Positions 42,724 to 51,421 are shown, counted from the first letter of the stretch. The stretch is DNA of 64,000 bases from Bacteroidales bacterium H5 (GCA_001701225.1 DAAQ01000003.1:14251-78250), one strand, 5' to 3'. Notes: generated by a model from the letters alone, not told the origin. Translations and numbers: made by a program.

Positions 42724-43572
42724 ATGAAAACTAAAGACCAACTGATAGACGACCTGCTCACCCTGGCGTTTGCCGAGGATGTGGGCGATGGCGATCATAC
42801 CACCCTCAGCACCATTCCGGCCGACGAGCGCGGTGTGCAGCGCCTCATCATCAAGGAGGAGGGTGTGCTGGCCGGTGTGGAGATGGCCCGCAGGGTGTTT
42901 GCCAAATTCGACCCCGACCTGAAGATGACAGTCTATATCGAGGATGGTGCACATGTCAAGCCCGGCGATATTGCATTCGAGGTCGAGGGCACCGTGCGCT
43001 CGCTGCTCCAGACCGAGCGTGTCATGCTCAACATCATGCAGCGCATGAGCGGCATAGCCACACAGACAGCACGCTATCAGGCCCGTCTCAAGGGTCTGAA
43101 GACCAAGGTGCTCGACACCCGCAAGACCACACCGGGACTGCGTATGCTCGAGAAGGAGGCCGTGCGCATAGGCGGGGGCTGCAACCACCGCATCGGCCTG
43201 TTCGACATGATTCTCATCAAGGACAACCATGTCGATTTTGCCGGAGGCATCACCCAGGCCGTCAATGCCGCCAAGGCGTATTGCAAGGAGAAGGGCAAGG
43301 ACCTGAAGATAGAGGTCGAGGTGCGCGATACACCCGAGATTCTCGAGGCTCTCGAGGCCGGAGTCGACCGCATCATGCTCGACAATTTCTCGCCCGAGCG
43401 CACCCGCGAGGCTGTCAAGCTCATCGGGGGCAGGGTAGAGGTCGAGTCATCAGGCGGAATCACCCTCGATACCTTGCGCGACTATGGCGAGTGTGGCGTA
43501 GACTTCATATCGGTCGGTGCGCTGACGCACTCGGTCAAGGGGCTCGACATGAGCTTCAAGGCCAAGAAATAA
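42724..43572 (+). CDS. nadC: Nicotinate-nucleotide diphosphorylase (carboxylating)
   Basis: Quinolinate phosphoribosyltransferase of NAD synthesis: quinolinate plus PRPP gives nicotinate mononucleotide. The ATG at 42724 (MKTKDQLIDDLLTLAF) gives 282 residues, normal for the family; the upstream frame overlaps rlmH. Signatures include EDVGDGDHTT, LNIMQRMSGIAT, DTRKTTPGLRMLEK, GGCNHRIGLFDMILIKDNH and EVESSGGI. nadA and nadB are not in this window. Confidence 0.96.
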   Translation: MKTKDQLIDDLLTLAFAEDVGDGDHTTLSTIPADERGVQRLIIKEEGVLAGVEMARRVFAKFDPDLKMTVYIEDGAHVKPGDIAFEVEGTVRSLLQTERVMLNIMQRMSGIATQTARYQARLKGLKTKVLDTRKTTPGLRMLEKEAVRIGGGCNHRIGLFDMILIKDNHVDFAGGITQAVNAAKAYCKEKGKDLKIEVEVRDTPEILEALEAGVDRIMLDNFSPERTREAVKLIGGRVEVESSGGITLDTLRDYGECGVDFISVGALTHSVKGLDMSFKAKK

Positions 43573-43591
43573 ACCGCAGACTCAGAAAAAA

Positions 43592-43635
43592 GACGAATGG
43601 GGCGAACAGGTGTTGACCTGTCTGTCCCATTTGTC
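43592..43635. terminator. Bidirectional terminator between nadC and the HAD gene
   Basis: Arms gacgaatggg...acaggt and acctgt...cccatttgtc form a long stem with a central mismatch and a 4-base loop. It lies between two convergent genes. Confidence 0.7.
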
Positions 43636-43648
43636 ATGTTGTACCTCT

Positions 43649-44281
43649 TTATTTCTTGTAATCGGTGAGTTCTGCGGCTGTCAGTCCCTCGAAACCGTCG
43701 AGGGTGATGTCGGCCATGCTCCCGACAAGCTCGCGCGGATTGGTCGTGGCCAGTCCGACGACGGTAGCGCCTGATGCACGCGCGGCCTTGAGGCCGTTTA
43801 TCGAGTCCTCGAACACATAGCAGTCCTCGATGGGCACACCTATCAGGTCTGCGCCTATGAGATAGCCCTGGGGATCGGGCTTGCTGCGGGTCACCATGTC
43901 GGCTGTCACGATGCGGGTGACAGCGCCGCGCAGTTCGGGATGACGCGAGAAGAGTTTCTCCATCTTTGCGTCGTCGCTGCTGGTGACTATGGCCGACGGA
44001 ATGCCGTTGTGCGAGAGGTCTTGCAGAAACTCGATTACGCCGGGATAGATGTTGTATTCCATACGGCTCTCGAAATCATAGAGCTCCTTCTTGATGCCCT
44101 CGCGGTCTCCCTCGGGGAAATGTTCGAGAATCTCGTGCAATGTGGTGCCTTTGATGCGGTCCTTGAAATCGGGCCCCTTGTCATATCGGTCACCGATGGC
44201 GCCCCAGAAAACGGAATACTCTCCCTCGCTGTCGACCAGGACTCCGTCCAGGTCAAACAACATTCCTGTCTTACGTGTCAT
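43649..44281 (-). CDS. HAD-family phosphatase (beta-phosphoglucomutase-like)
   Basis: A 210-residue HAD hydrolase with nucleophile Asp10 in LFDLDGVLVDSEG, a helical cap domain, Ser/Thr motif AIVTSSDD, Lys in SKPDPQGYL and acidic motif VFEDSINGLKAARASG. The cap and SKPDP motif place it with the phosphoglucomutase/gph-like group; the substrate could be a sugar phosphate. It lies 62 bases downstream of gpmA on the same strand. Confidence 0.88.
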   Translation of the reverse strand: MTRKTGMLFDLDGVLVDSEGEYSVFWGAIGDRYDKGPDFKDRIKGTTLHEILEHFPEGDREGIKKELYDFESRMEYNIYPGVIEFLQDLSHNGIPSAIVTSSDDAKMEKLFSRHPELRGAVTRIVTADMVTRSKPDPQGYLIGADLIGVPIEDCYVFEDSINGLKAARASGATVVGLATTNPRELVGSMADITLDGFEGLTAAELTDYKK

Positions 44282-44343
44282 CTTTCTTTTCTACTATTAT
44301 TATCCACACTTTAGAACGAGGAGTGCGAGGGGAATATTGCGTG

Positions 44344-45030
44344 TCAGAGGTATTTATCTTCGAGCACCTTCATCCTGTCGTCGAGGGTGAAGACGCGCGG
44401 TGTTCCGGTGGGTATCTCCTCGCCCACGATGGCCTCGGGGGTGAGATGCAGAAGCATCATCACGAGCGCCCTGAGCGAGTTGCCGTGGGCCGCGATGATA
44501 ACCTTGTCATAAAGCTGGAGTGCGGGCACAATCTTCTCCTCCCAGCATGGACGCACACGGGCCACGGTGTCCTTGAGCGACTCGGTCAGGGGGAGCTCGT
44601 CGGCCGACAGCTCGGCATAGCGTATGTCGCGTATTGGCGAGCGGTCATCGCCCGGCTCGAGTGCCGGAGGACAGACATCATAGCTGCGGCGCCAGATATG
44701 CACCTGCTCGTCGCCATATCTGGCTGCGGTCTGCGCCTTGTTCAGTCCTTGCAGCGCGCCATAGTGACGCTCGTTGAGGTGCCAGTCCTTGACGACAGGC
44801 AGATAGACGCGGTTCATGGCGTCGAGCGCGATGTCGAGGGTGTGTATGGCCCTCTTTAGATAAGATGTGAAGCAATATCGGGGCAATATGCCCGACTCAG
44901 CAATCTTCCTGCCTGCTTCGGCGGCCTCTTCGCGTCCCTTTGGCGAGAGCTCGACATCTGTCCAGCCCGTGAAAAGGTTCTCGAGGTTCCATTGGCTCTG
45001 GCCGTGACGGAGTAATATGAGATGTTTCAT
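44344..45030 (-). CDS. gpmA: 2,3-bisphosphoglycerate-dependent phosphoglycerate mutase
   Basis: Glycolytic enzyme interconverting 3- and 2-phosphoglycerate through a phosphohistidine. The 228 residues start MKHLILLRHGQSQWN with the catalytic His at residue 9; LNERHYGALQGLNK and AAHGNSLRALVMMLL carry the other active-site residues. A perfect 11-bp hairpin ends only two bases before the ATG (45033-45057). Confidence 0.95.
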   Translation of the reverse strand: MKHLILLRHGQSQWNLENLFTGWTDVELSPKGREEAAEAGRKIAESGILPRYCFTSYLKRAIHTLDIALDAMNRVYLPVVKDWHLNERHYGALQGLNKAQTAARYGDEQVHIWRRSYDVCPPALEPGDDRSPIRDIRYAELSADELPLTESLKDTVARVRPCWEEKIVPALQLYDKVIIAAHGNSLRALVMMLLHLTPEAIVGEEIPTGTPRVFTLDDRMKVLEDKYL

Positions 45031-45032
45031 CG

Positions 45033-45057
45033 GATTTCTGTAAGTGTTACAGAAATC
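45033..45057 (-). promoter_or_regulatory. Perfect inverted repeat at the gpmA start
   Basis: Arms gatttctgtaa and ttacagaaatc (11 bp each, 3-base loop) lie two bases upstream of the gpmA ATG and 30 bases after the CHAT gene stop. It could be a terminator-like hairpin without a T run, an operator, or a structure hiding the start region. Confidence 0.45.
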
Positions 45058-45087
45058 TAACGGAAAACGGGGCCTAAAGGTTCAGCC

Positions 45088-48075
45088 TCAGTCCACCATG
45101 ACGAATCCGGCCCAGTAGTAAGGTTCGGGATATCTGGCCCTTACAGCCGCGCGTGCGTCGTTGAACGCCGAGTGCTTGTCGAACCCGTTGGCAAGAAGCG
45201 ACTCATAGAACTTGTTCATGAACAGTGTGGTGGCAATCTCGCTGGCCTCCCACAGGCTCATCACCAGTGTTCCGGCTCCGGCCTTCTTGAAAGCCCTCTG
45301 CAGTCCGTACAGACCCTCGGAGGTGGCAGCCGTGCCACGCGCGGTGTTGCATGCCGAGAGGCAAACGAGCGATGTGCCCGAGAGGTCGCACAGGGCGATG
45401 TCGGCTGCGGTGAGGAGACCGCCGAATGTACCAGGGGGTAATGGCTCGCCACGCCACTCGGCATTGCCTCCCGACATCACCAGTCCGCTCAGATTCATGG
45501 CGTCGGTGTATCCGCGGAGTCCCTTTGCCTTGTCGGGGTCATCGGGGTCGAAATAGAATCCGTGTGTGGCGATGTGCAATATCGACGGTGAGCGGCCCGA
45601 AAGCGAAAGGAAAGATGCCTCGGTGGCCTTCTTGCCCGTGAGGGGGACTGTGGCGGTGGTGTGTCTCGACAGGAGTTCGGCGATGCCGTTGACCTCGCTG
45701 AGGGTGTAGGGCAGATAGCACAGGCTGTCGGTGTGCTGTCCCGGACTGCGTGTGGCAAAGGCCAGAGCCATGTCGGCCTGTACCGGGAGGCTTGCCATAG
45801 TCATCTCGTCCGCATCCATGTCATAGATGATGCCGCCGTAGAGGGATGCCGAGAGACGCGCGGGTGCCGATGTGTTACGGTCGAGCAGAAGACGGGCCGA
45901 CGACAGACGCACCATGGGGTATCGGTCTCCCACAAGTATCGAGTCGTCGAGTGGAAGAGCGTCTATTGATATTGAGTGATATATGCCCGAGGGAATCAGA
46001 AAGGCGGTCTCCCCCTCGGTGAGATGCTCCCTGATAGGATCGAAGCAGATGGTGCGGAGGCGTTCTCCGGCCTCCTCGTCGTGAATCGAGCTCACAAGCC
46101 CGTGGTTTTGGGCTATGAGAGAGTCTATCTCCGCACCGTCGCATACGGGCACAAGCAATGGATGCTCCATGCCGTTGCGTATGATGAAGGCGGCATATCT
46201 GCGGTGTCCGTCTTTCTCGTCCCTGTAGTCTGTGAAGTCGACAAGTGTCTCGCCGGGCTTGAGAGAGGAGGCTATCTCGTCGTATCCCGTCGATGCGAAT
46301 GCCCCCACATCGCCATATCGTGTGCAGTTCTGTGTCAGACGGTGGTCTATGGCCACCATCGTGCGGTAGAGTGATGCCACCGAGTCCTGCATGTCGCTAT
46401 ATTGCTCGAGGGCGTTCATGCGGCTGCGTATCAGCTGTATGGAGGCATAGTCGGCCTTGTCCTCGGGTGTGCCGTGAGTGTTGATCATCTCGGCTGTCGA
46501 GCGGTCTGAGGCGAGCAGCAGTCCCTTGCTCAACAGCAGTCCCTCGTATGTCTTGGTGGTGAAGAGGTCTGAGGTGTGGCCCGAGGATATGCCGAACGGT
46601 GTCATCAGCGAGAGGGCTTCGGTGAGATCGCCGAGATAGTTCTTGCGGAGGCCCGACGGAAGGAACCGCAGACGGTCGCGCAGCAGCTCCTGGGTCATCG
46701 AGATGGACGAGATGTAGTCCTCACATCCACCCTCGACATCTCCGGCAAACGCCTTGATGTTGGCCACATATCTGAGTGCGGACGCGTAGACCGTCGAGTT
46801 GGTGCCGTGGCGCTCGCCTATGAGGCGCGCGTAATCCTGGTAGTAGCCTAATGCCTCGGCATCATTGCCCATCAGGTGGAGCGAGCCCCCTATGAGGGCG
46901 TTGATAGATGTGGCGAGTGCGGGATATTCGGATGCCTTCCTGTAGAATTCGATGGCCTTGGGATATTCCTTGACCTGCTTGTACGAGATACCGCCGAGCA
47001 TATTCATATAGGCGCGGTAGAAGGCCTCCTGTGTGCTGTCAGCCACCATTCCTATCGAATCGGCATACAGGGCGGCCGACGCGCTGTCGTTCAGGGCGGC
47101 ATATACCGTGGATATGCGATGGTAGGTCAGGGCGAGCCCGAGATTGCTGCGTGTGTCGCCGGTCTTCTTGTAGACAAGGTTGCGGCGGGCATATTCGATT
47201 GACTCGTCATTGCGCCCACACTCCTGACACAGTTCCGAGAGCTTGTCGAGTGTGCCCGTGATGAGCACATCTTTCTGATATGACGGCTCCATAGCCTCCT
47301 GGTCGGCAAGTATACCCTTGTAGAGCGAGACGGCCCGCGGATAGTCGCCCGATGCCTCTGCGGTTGTGGCCATGTCGGTTGTGGCATCGCGGCTGATGAT
47401 GGGGTCGGCGGTATGCTGGCTTATGGAGTCGAGCGACGTAGAGGATGACACATAGAGCTGGAAACGGTGATGCTCGCGTGCATATTTCTTCTGCGTCACA
47501 AGCACCTCGAACAGGGCACGCTCGTCGCCGCTGCGGCGCGCTATTGCCTCGGCTTCCTGTAGGGTGGTCGTGATTTTGTCAATCTCGAACAGGCGGTCAT
47601 AGATGTCGGCGAGTTTTATCAGCGCGAGCGCGTACTGGTTCCATCTCCCCGCTTTCTCGTATTGTATGAATGATTTCCGATACATCTCGACCGATTCCTC
47701 GAACCTGGCCTTGAGCTCGGCCTTCTTTGCAAGTGACTCGTATGCCTGTCCGCGTGTGTCATAGAGGGCGTCCACGACCTCGGGGTCTTTTGCTATCGCC
47801 AGTCCGGCTGAGGTGTAGTCGAGTGCCGCCTCATAGTCGGCTACCTCGTCAGAGGCCCTGTCTATGGCCGCGACGGCAAGGCAGTATGCTTTCTCGGCTA
47901 TTACCGAGTCGCGTTCGGCGGCAGAGAGTGTGGCAGATGCCAGCAGGGAGTCCGCACGGTTTATCAAGGCTGTTGCCTCGTCATATTGGCTACCTTCGGC
48001 GTCGGCGCGAAGGGATGGTGTCATGGCAGCTCCGGCTGCCGCGAGTATGAGGAATGGTATGAGATGTCGTTTCAT
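45088..48075 (-). CDS. Exported TPR-CHAT protease
   Basis: A 995-residue protein with a signal peptide (FLILAAAGAAMTPSLRADA). It has about 500 residues of TPR-like helical repeats (for example NMLGGISYKQVKEYPKAIEF), then a CHAT domain, a caspase-like cysteine protease fold. The catalytic dyad is His838 in HIATHGFYF and Cys909 in CLSACNTARG; AGAGTLVMSLWEASE and the YYWAGFVMV end are typical. Its ATG overlaps the stop of the anti-sigma-like gene by four bases and it is last in the operon. Export would put the protease in the periplasm, facing the anti-sigma protein's outer domain. Confidence 0.9.
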   Translation of the reverse strand: MKRHLIPFLILAAAGAAMTPSLRADAEGSQYDEATALINRADSLLASATLSAAERDSVIAEKAYCLAVAAIDRASDEVADYEAALDYTSAGLAIAKDPEVVDALYDTRGQAYESLAKKAELKARFEESVEMYRKSFIQYEKAGRWNQYALALIKLADIYDRLFEIDKITTTLQEAEAIARRSGDERALFEVLVTQKKYAREHHRFQLYVSSSTSLDSISQHTADPIISRDATTDMATTAEASGDYPRAVSLYKGILADQEAMEPSYQKDVLITGTLDKLSELCQECGRNDESIEYARRNLVYKKTGDTRSNLGLALTYHRISTVYAALNDSASAALYADSIGMVADSTQEAFYRAYMNMLGGISYKQVKEYPKAIEFYRKASEYPALATSINALIGGSLHLMGNDAEALGYYQDYARLIGERHGTNSTVYASALRYVANIKAFAGDVEGGCEDYISSISMTQELLRDRLRFLPSGLRKNYLGDLTEALSLMTPFGISSGHTSDLFTTKTYEGLLLSKGLLLASDRSTAEMINTHGTPEDKADYASIQLIRSRMNALEQYSDMQDSVASLYRTMVAIDHRLTQNCTRYGDVGAFASTGYDEIASSLKPGETLVDFTDYRDEKDGHRRYAAFIIRNGMEHPLLVPVCDGAEIDSLIAQNHGLVSSIHDEEAGERLRTICFDPIREHLTEGETAFLIPSGIYHSISIDALPLDDSILVGDRYPMVRLSSARLLLDRNTSAPARLSASLYGGIIYDMDADEMTMASLPVQADMALAFATRSPGQHTDSLCYLPYTLSEVNGIAELLSRHTTATVPLTGKKATEASFLSLSGRSPSILHIATHGFYFDPDDPDKAKGLRGYTDAMNLSGLVMSGGNAEWRGEPLPPGTFGGLLTAADIALCDLSGTSLVCLSACNTARGTAATSEGLYGLQRAFKKAGAGTLVMSLWEASEIATTLFMNKFYESLLANGFDKHSAFNDARAAVRARYPEPYYWAGFVMVD

Positions 48076-48797
48076 TCAAATTGTTTTAACAGAGCCTGTG
48101 CCTCGTCGCGATAGTAGCCCTCTTCGGTCGAGAAGGCGACAAGTTCCTCGCGGGCCTTGGAGATTTGGCCTGCTGCGATGAGGGCGTTTATCCTGAGCCA
48201 GCGCAGGTCATAGCTGCGTCTGGCGATGAGTGTACGCTGATACTCAGCCTCTTCCATGCTTATGCCGGGCTCGATGATGGTGTCGGCCAGGGCGTTGTCA
48301 ATCTGGGTGAGGGCAAATGATGCCGTCTCGCGGCTCTCGTAGAGCTCGCGGCCAATGGTTGCGACCGACGCCTCGACAGAGCCACGCATCCCTGTGGTGA
48401 GTATCGAGGGTACCGGGCCCTCGCTCTTTTCCACAGGCACATCTCCCGGCCTTATGCCCGAGTGACCCGGATTGAGCAGATAGCCTCCGAGCATGAAGAT
48501 GACGGCAGCCGAGGCTGCGGCCGACAGATAGGGGAGAGATTTTTTGAATAGTGGTGTGGCCGAGGTGCGGGATGCCGATGCCGCATCTGCCTCTCGGTCC
48601 CAACGGGCCATACGCTCGTCTCGCGATGCCCTCAGCGAAATCGCGGCCATTATGCGACGCATCAGCCCGACCTCGTCGTTAAGCGCGGGGTCTGCGTCCA
48701 TACGCGACTTGAAATCCCGCTCTTCGTCGGGAGTCATTTCGCCGAGCAGGTATCGGTCTATTGTGTCTTGCTGTGTGTAAGGTGAAGAGGTGGTCAT
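48072..48797 (-). CDS. Anti-sigma-factor-like single-pass membrane protein
   Basis: A 241-residue protein. The ATG at 48797 was chosen because it overlaps the upstream sigma gene's stop as ATGA. The N-terminus (DTIDRYLLGEMTPDEERDFK) matches the small helical domain of anti-sigma factors, without a zinc-binding HxxxCxxC motif. One membrane helix lies at about residues 89-108. The remaining 130 residues are periplasmic and helical (EAEYQRTLIARRSYDLRWLR, KAREELVAFSTEEGYYRDEA). It sits between the ECF sigma gene and the TPR-CHAT protease gene, so it is the likely inhibitor of that sigma factor and a candidate cleavage target. Confidence 0.78.
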   Translation of the reverse strand: MTTSSPYTQQDTIDRYLLGEMTPDEERDFKSRMDADPALNDEVGLMRRIMAAISLRASRDERMARWDREADAASASRTSATPLFKKSLPYLSAAASAAVIFMLGGYLLNPGHSGIRPGDVPVEKSEGPVPSILTTGMRGSVEASVATIGRELYESRETASFALTQIDNALADTIIEPGISMEEAEYQRTLIARRSYDLRWLRINALIAAGQISKAREELVAFSTEEGYYRDEAQALLKQFE

Positions 48798-49423
48798 GGG
48801 CATGATAGGCCGTTGGCCTTGAATGATGTGATGATTTTTTCTTTTAGAGTCTTGAGACATTTGGCCTTGCGCGACTTCAGCCCGTCGTATGAGGTGTTCT
48901 CGGGGCGTTCGGCCAGTATCTCGTCAAGAGACTTGCTCTCGTGATAGAATTTTGTGAGTATTTCTATGCAGCTTCGGGCCAGGGAGTTGAGCGAGCGCAT
49001 CGTGAGACGCTCCTTGATACCCTCGATGTCATCGTCCGGGTCTTCGGACGACGGCTCACCGTCTGTACCGGGAAAATCCCCGGAGAGTGTGGCTATCCGG
49101 CCCTTGGTGCGGCAGAACTCGAGGAAACGGTTGCGCACTATGCCGCTGAAATATGCTCCCGTGAGGTCATCGACCGGCCTGACTGTGCCGTCGCGGCCAC
49201 GTGCCTTGACCCCTGTGCCTTCTACGAAGACGATGCCGGAGCTTATGTTGCTCCACAGGGTCTCGAACGATTCATGGAATATATCTTTAAGATCGTCAGA
49301 GGATGCCTGGAATTTTGCCGAGACAGCACCGAAGGTCTTGCGGCACTCCATATAGCAGTCTCGCTGTAACCGTTCGTTGCCACAGACGAAAGCCCTGACA
49401 TACAGTGAATCCATCCTGCTCAT
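48794..49423 (-). CDS. ECF-type RNA polymerase sigma factor
   Basis: A 209-residue sigma-70 family protein. The ATG at 49423 overlaps the caspase-like gene's stop as ATGA; the frame upstream of it is antisense-like and rejected. Region 2 includes SDDLKDIFHESFETLWSNI. Region 4 includes CIEILTKFYHESKSLDEILA and YDGLKSRKAKCLKTLKEKI. A long acidic linker (SSEDPDDDIEGIKER) joins them. It is flanked by the exported caspase-like gene and the membrane anti-sigma-like gene. Confidence 0.85.
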   Translation of the reverse strand: MSRMDSLYVRAFVCGNERLQRDCYMECRKTFGAVSAKFQASSDDLKDIFHESFETLWSNISSGIVFVEGTGVKARGRDGTVRPVDDLTGAYFSGIVRNRFLEFCRTKGRIATLSGDFPGTDGEPSSEDPDDDIEGIKERLTMRSLNSLARSCIEILTKFYHESKSLDEILAERPENTSYDGLKSRKAKCLKTLKEKIITSFKANGLSCP

Positions 49424-50295
49424 TGCAGCGCATGTCTGAATATGGCAGTGAACATCTCGCCTTGCGATGAGGTAATCATTGGCTCCTGCGGGATGCCGAT
49501 GCCGATGCCGCTCTTGCGCATGTGTTTGCGCACGGCCTTGACCACAGTCCTGTTGTCGGCACCGGCGAGTTCGGGCCAAAGTTCGTATAGGGCGTATGTC
49601 AGGCTTCCGAATCCGGCCGGATGCTCGAGATTGAGCTGATAGTCCTTGCAGGCGCTCAGGGTGAGCCATTTCTCTTCGACCGCGGGTGCGGGGCTTTGCG
49701 GCATGACGGCACCCGGGATGACGAAATTCTGCATCACACCACGTATGGCCGGACGTCCGTCGACGGGCCCTCGCGTAGCATCGCCGCTGTGACAGGCATC
49801 AACTGCCACGACAATCGTGCCCTCGGCTCCGACCTTGTCGCGCGCGGCTGTCAGCAGCAGCCCGAGCTCGTCGTCGGTCAGGTGTTTCTCGCCACGGTCA
49901 TTGAGTCCGTAGCTCTGGAATGCGTCGTATGGTATCCACGACTCGTCCCATCGGTCGTCGGTCTCGTCGCCGTCGAGGTCTGTGATTCTCTGGCCGTGGC
50001 CTGAGAAATGTATATAGAGGATGTCTCCCCTGCGTGAACGGGATGCCAGCGAGCTAAGGGCTTTCACGATGCCTTTCTTGGTGGCCTTGGAGTTGATGAG
50101 GGTCGAGATGTCGGTGAATCCGTTGGCCTCCAGCATCTCGACCACGAGAGGCACGTCGCGGTCACCGTTGATTTTCTCCCAGGAGGGGTCAAGCTGCTCA
50201 CCCAGGCCCACCACCAGCGCGCGACGTGTTTGCGACATTGTGGAGAGGGTGGTGGCCAGCATGAGGGCCAGTGCTATGATGAGTCGTAGTTTCAT
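49420..50295 (-). CDS. Exported caspase-like (C14/metacaspase) protease
   Basis: A 291-residue protein. The ATG at 50295 opens a signal peptide (MKLRLIIALALMLATTLSTM). The p20-like domain has the catalytic His100 in YIHFSGHGQ and Cys168 in VDACHSGD; the acidic stretch TDLDGDETDDRWDE after the His is typical of type I metacaspases and may bind calcium. A shorter p10-like part follows with LTLSACKDYQ and GSLTYALYEL. Its stop overlaps the sigma gene start by four bases. The first 98 bases overlap an upstream small frame. Confidence 0.9.
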   Translation of the reverse strand: MKLRLIIALALMLATTLSTMSQTRRALVVGLGEQLDPSWEKINGDRDVPLVVEMLEANGFTDISTLINSKATKKGIVKALSSLASRSRRGDILYIHFSGHGQRITDLDGDETDDRWDESWIPYDAFQSYGLNDRGEKHLTDDELGLLLTAARDKVGAEGTIVVAVDACHSGDATRGPVDGRPAIRGVMQNFVIPGAVMPQSPAPAVEEKWLTLSACKDYQLNLEHPAGFGSLTYALYELWPELAGADNRTVVKAVRKHMRKSGIGIGIPQEPMITSSQGEMFTAIFRHALQ

Positions 50296-50479
50296 CTGTG
50301 TTGTCAGAGGAATGTGCGTGTTGTGATATGTGTGTGGCTGTAAGGCTGCCAAGGAGCCAGAGGTCGGCTGGTGTGCTGACGGCCTTCGCCACAAGGTCAC
50401 ATTCGCCCGGCGATGCGCTGCCCGATATGAAACGGGCCACGAGATCGTCCGGTAGACCTGTGAAAGTGTTGCTTGTCAT
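50198..50479 (-). CDS. Small protein at the head of the caspase-sigma operon (possibly truncated)
   Basis: A 93-codon frame with a promoter element TATCTTTG at 50522-50529. The first 45 or so residues (GLPDDLVARFISGSASPGEC, DLVAKAVSTPADLWLLGSLT) look like the N-terminal part of an anti-sigma-type or adaptor protein. The rest is low-complexity His/Thr-rich sequence that overlaps the caspase-like gene by 98 bases. I suspect a gene that has lost its 3' part by frameshift or deletion, or a real short protein with a non-conserved tail. Confidence 0.45.
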   Translation of the reverse strand: MTSNTFTGLPDDLVARFISGSASPGECDLVAKAVSTPADLWLLGSLTATHISQHAHSSDNTDETTTHHSTGPHAGHHPLHNVANTSRAGGGPG

Positions 50480-50521
50480 GAATGGAAGTATAGTTTAAGA
50501 GGTTCTATACTTTCAGAGGAA

Positions 50522-50529
50522 CAAAGATA
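50522..50529 (-). promoter_or_regulatory. -7 promoter element of the caspase-sigma operon
   Basis: Read leftward it is TATCTTTG, about 42 bases before the ATG at 50479. No TTG lies at the standard distance. Confidence 0.45.
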
Positions 50530-50610
50530 GCTATTTCTATCATAATAATATGTGAAAAAATGCAAATTGTCATCGTCGGCGCGGAAATTGGTGCGCCGCC
50601 CGTCTGAAAG

Positions 50611-50646
50611 GCGAGGGGCACCGCGTTCCCGAACGGTGCCCCTCGC
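50611..50646 (-). terminator. Hairpin terminating the second ECF sigma gene
   Basis: Perfect 13-bp arms gcgaggggcaccg (50611-50623) and cggtgcccctcgc (50634-50646) around a 10-base loop, in the 258-base gap between the sigma gene and the caspase operon. Only CTTTC follows, so the T run is weak. Confidence 0.6.
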
Positions 50647-50737
50647 ACGAGGTGTGTGATTTGCATAGTGGCACGCCTTGTGTGTGGCGGCCATTCCTTA
50701 TAACATATATATGTGTGTGCGTGTCGTGACGTCGGCC

Positions 50738-51295
50738 TCAGTGATAGCAGCTTATGAACTGGTCTATGGCTCGGCGCTTCATATTATAGATATTGTCTGT
50801 TGTCGTCCCCATGGCCTCGGCGGTCTCTTTGGGGGTGAATCCCTCGATGAGCAGCATCGACAGGATGCGGGCATAGCGGCGGTTGGGCATCCGCCTCAGC
50901 GTGTCCCTCACATCTATGGCCATCTGTAACTCGATGTCCGAGCTTGATGAGAGTGCGTGCTGTCCGGCTTCGTCGGTGTCAGGATTCTCTACGGGCATTT
51001 CCTCGCGCTGACGCAGGAAATGTCTCCATGCCACTGCAGATGTCCATGTGCGCAGACGGCACTCGCCGCGGGCAGCGAATGTGTCGAGACGCCTCCATGT
51101 ATCGGCCGAGAGGATAAGATAAAGCTCGCTGACGAGCTCGTCATAGGGAATCCTCCCGTCGAACACTTTGTGACGTATGGTCTCAAGCATTCCCGACAGC
51201 TCTCCATAGAAGAACTGTCTCGTTACCACGGAATCGCCTGCCTTTAGGGCCGCGATTACCGCGAGGTCGTGGGGATGGATGGCTTGAGGTTCCAT
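50738..51295 (-). CDS. Second ECF-type RNA polymerase sigma factor
   Basis: A 185-residue sigma-70 family protein. Region 2-like sequence includes DELVSELYLILSADTWRRL and CRLRTWTSAVAWRHFLRQRE. Region 4 is YARILSMLLIEGFTPKETAE with AMGTTTDNIYNMKRRAIDQF, a typical ECF helix-turn-helix. No anti-sigma gene adjoins it directly. It points into the caspase-sigma operon 258 bases away, with a hairpin in between, so it may regulate that operon. Confidence 0.85.
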   Translation of the reverse strand: MEPQAIHPHDLAVIAALKAGDSVVTRQFFYGELSGMLETIRHKVFDGRIPYDELVSELYLILSADTWRRLDTFAARGECRLRTWTSAVAWRHFLRQREEMPVENPDTDEAGQHALSSSSDIELQMAIDVRDTLRRMPNRRYARILSMLLIEGFTPKETAEAMGTTTDNIYNMKRRAIDQFISCYH

Positions 51296-51421
51296 GTCTG
51301 TGTGCGCGTTTGGCGTGATGAATTGAGTGGTCTTACATCACTATATGCAGTTTGTTGGACGGATGTAACCCATCCGGGGGCAAAATTTTTCAACTTTTTT
51401 TGCAGTGAGTGGTGGATTGAG

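Noticed and set aside
45088..50479. Type III-E CRISPR-Cas locus because of the TPR-CHAT and sigma genes
   Set aside because: No repeat-spacer array, Cas7-11-like gene or Cas1/Cas2 gene occurs anywhere in the window, and the CHAT protein carries a signal peptide.
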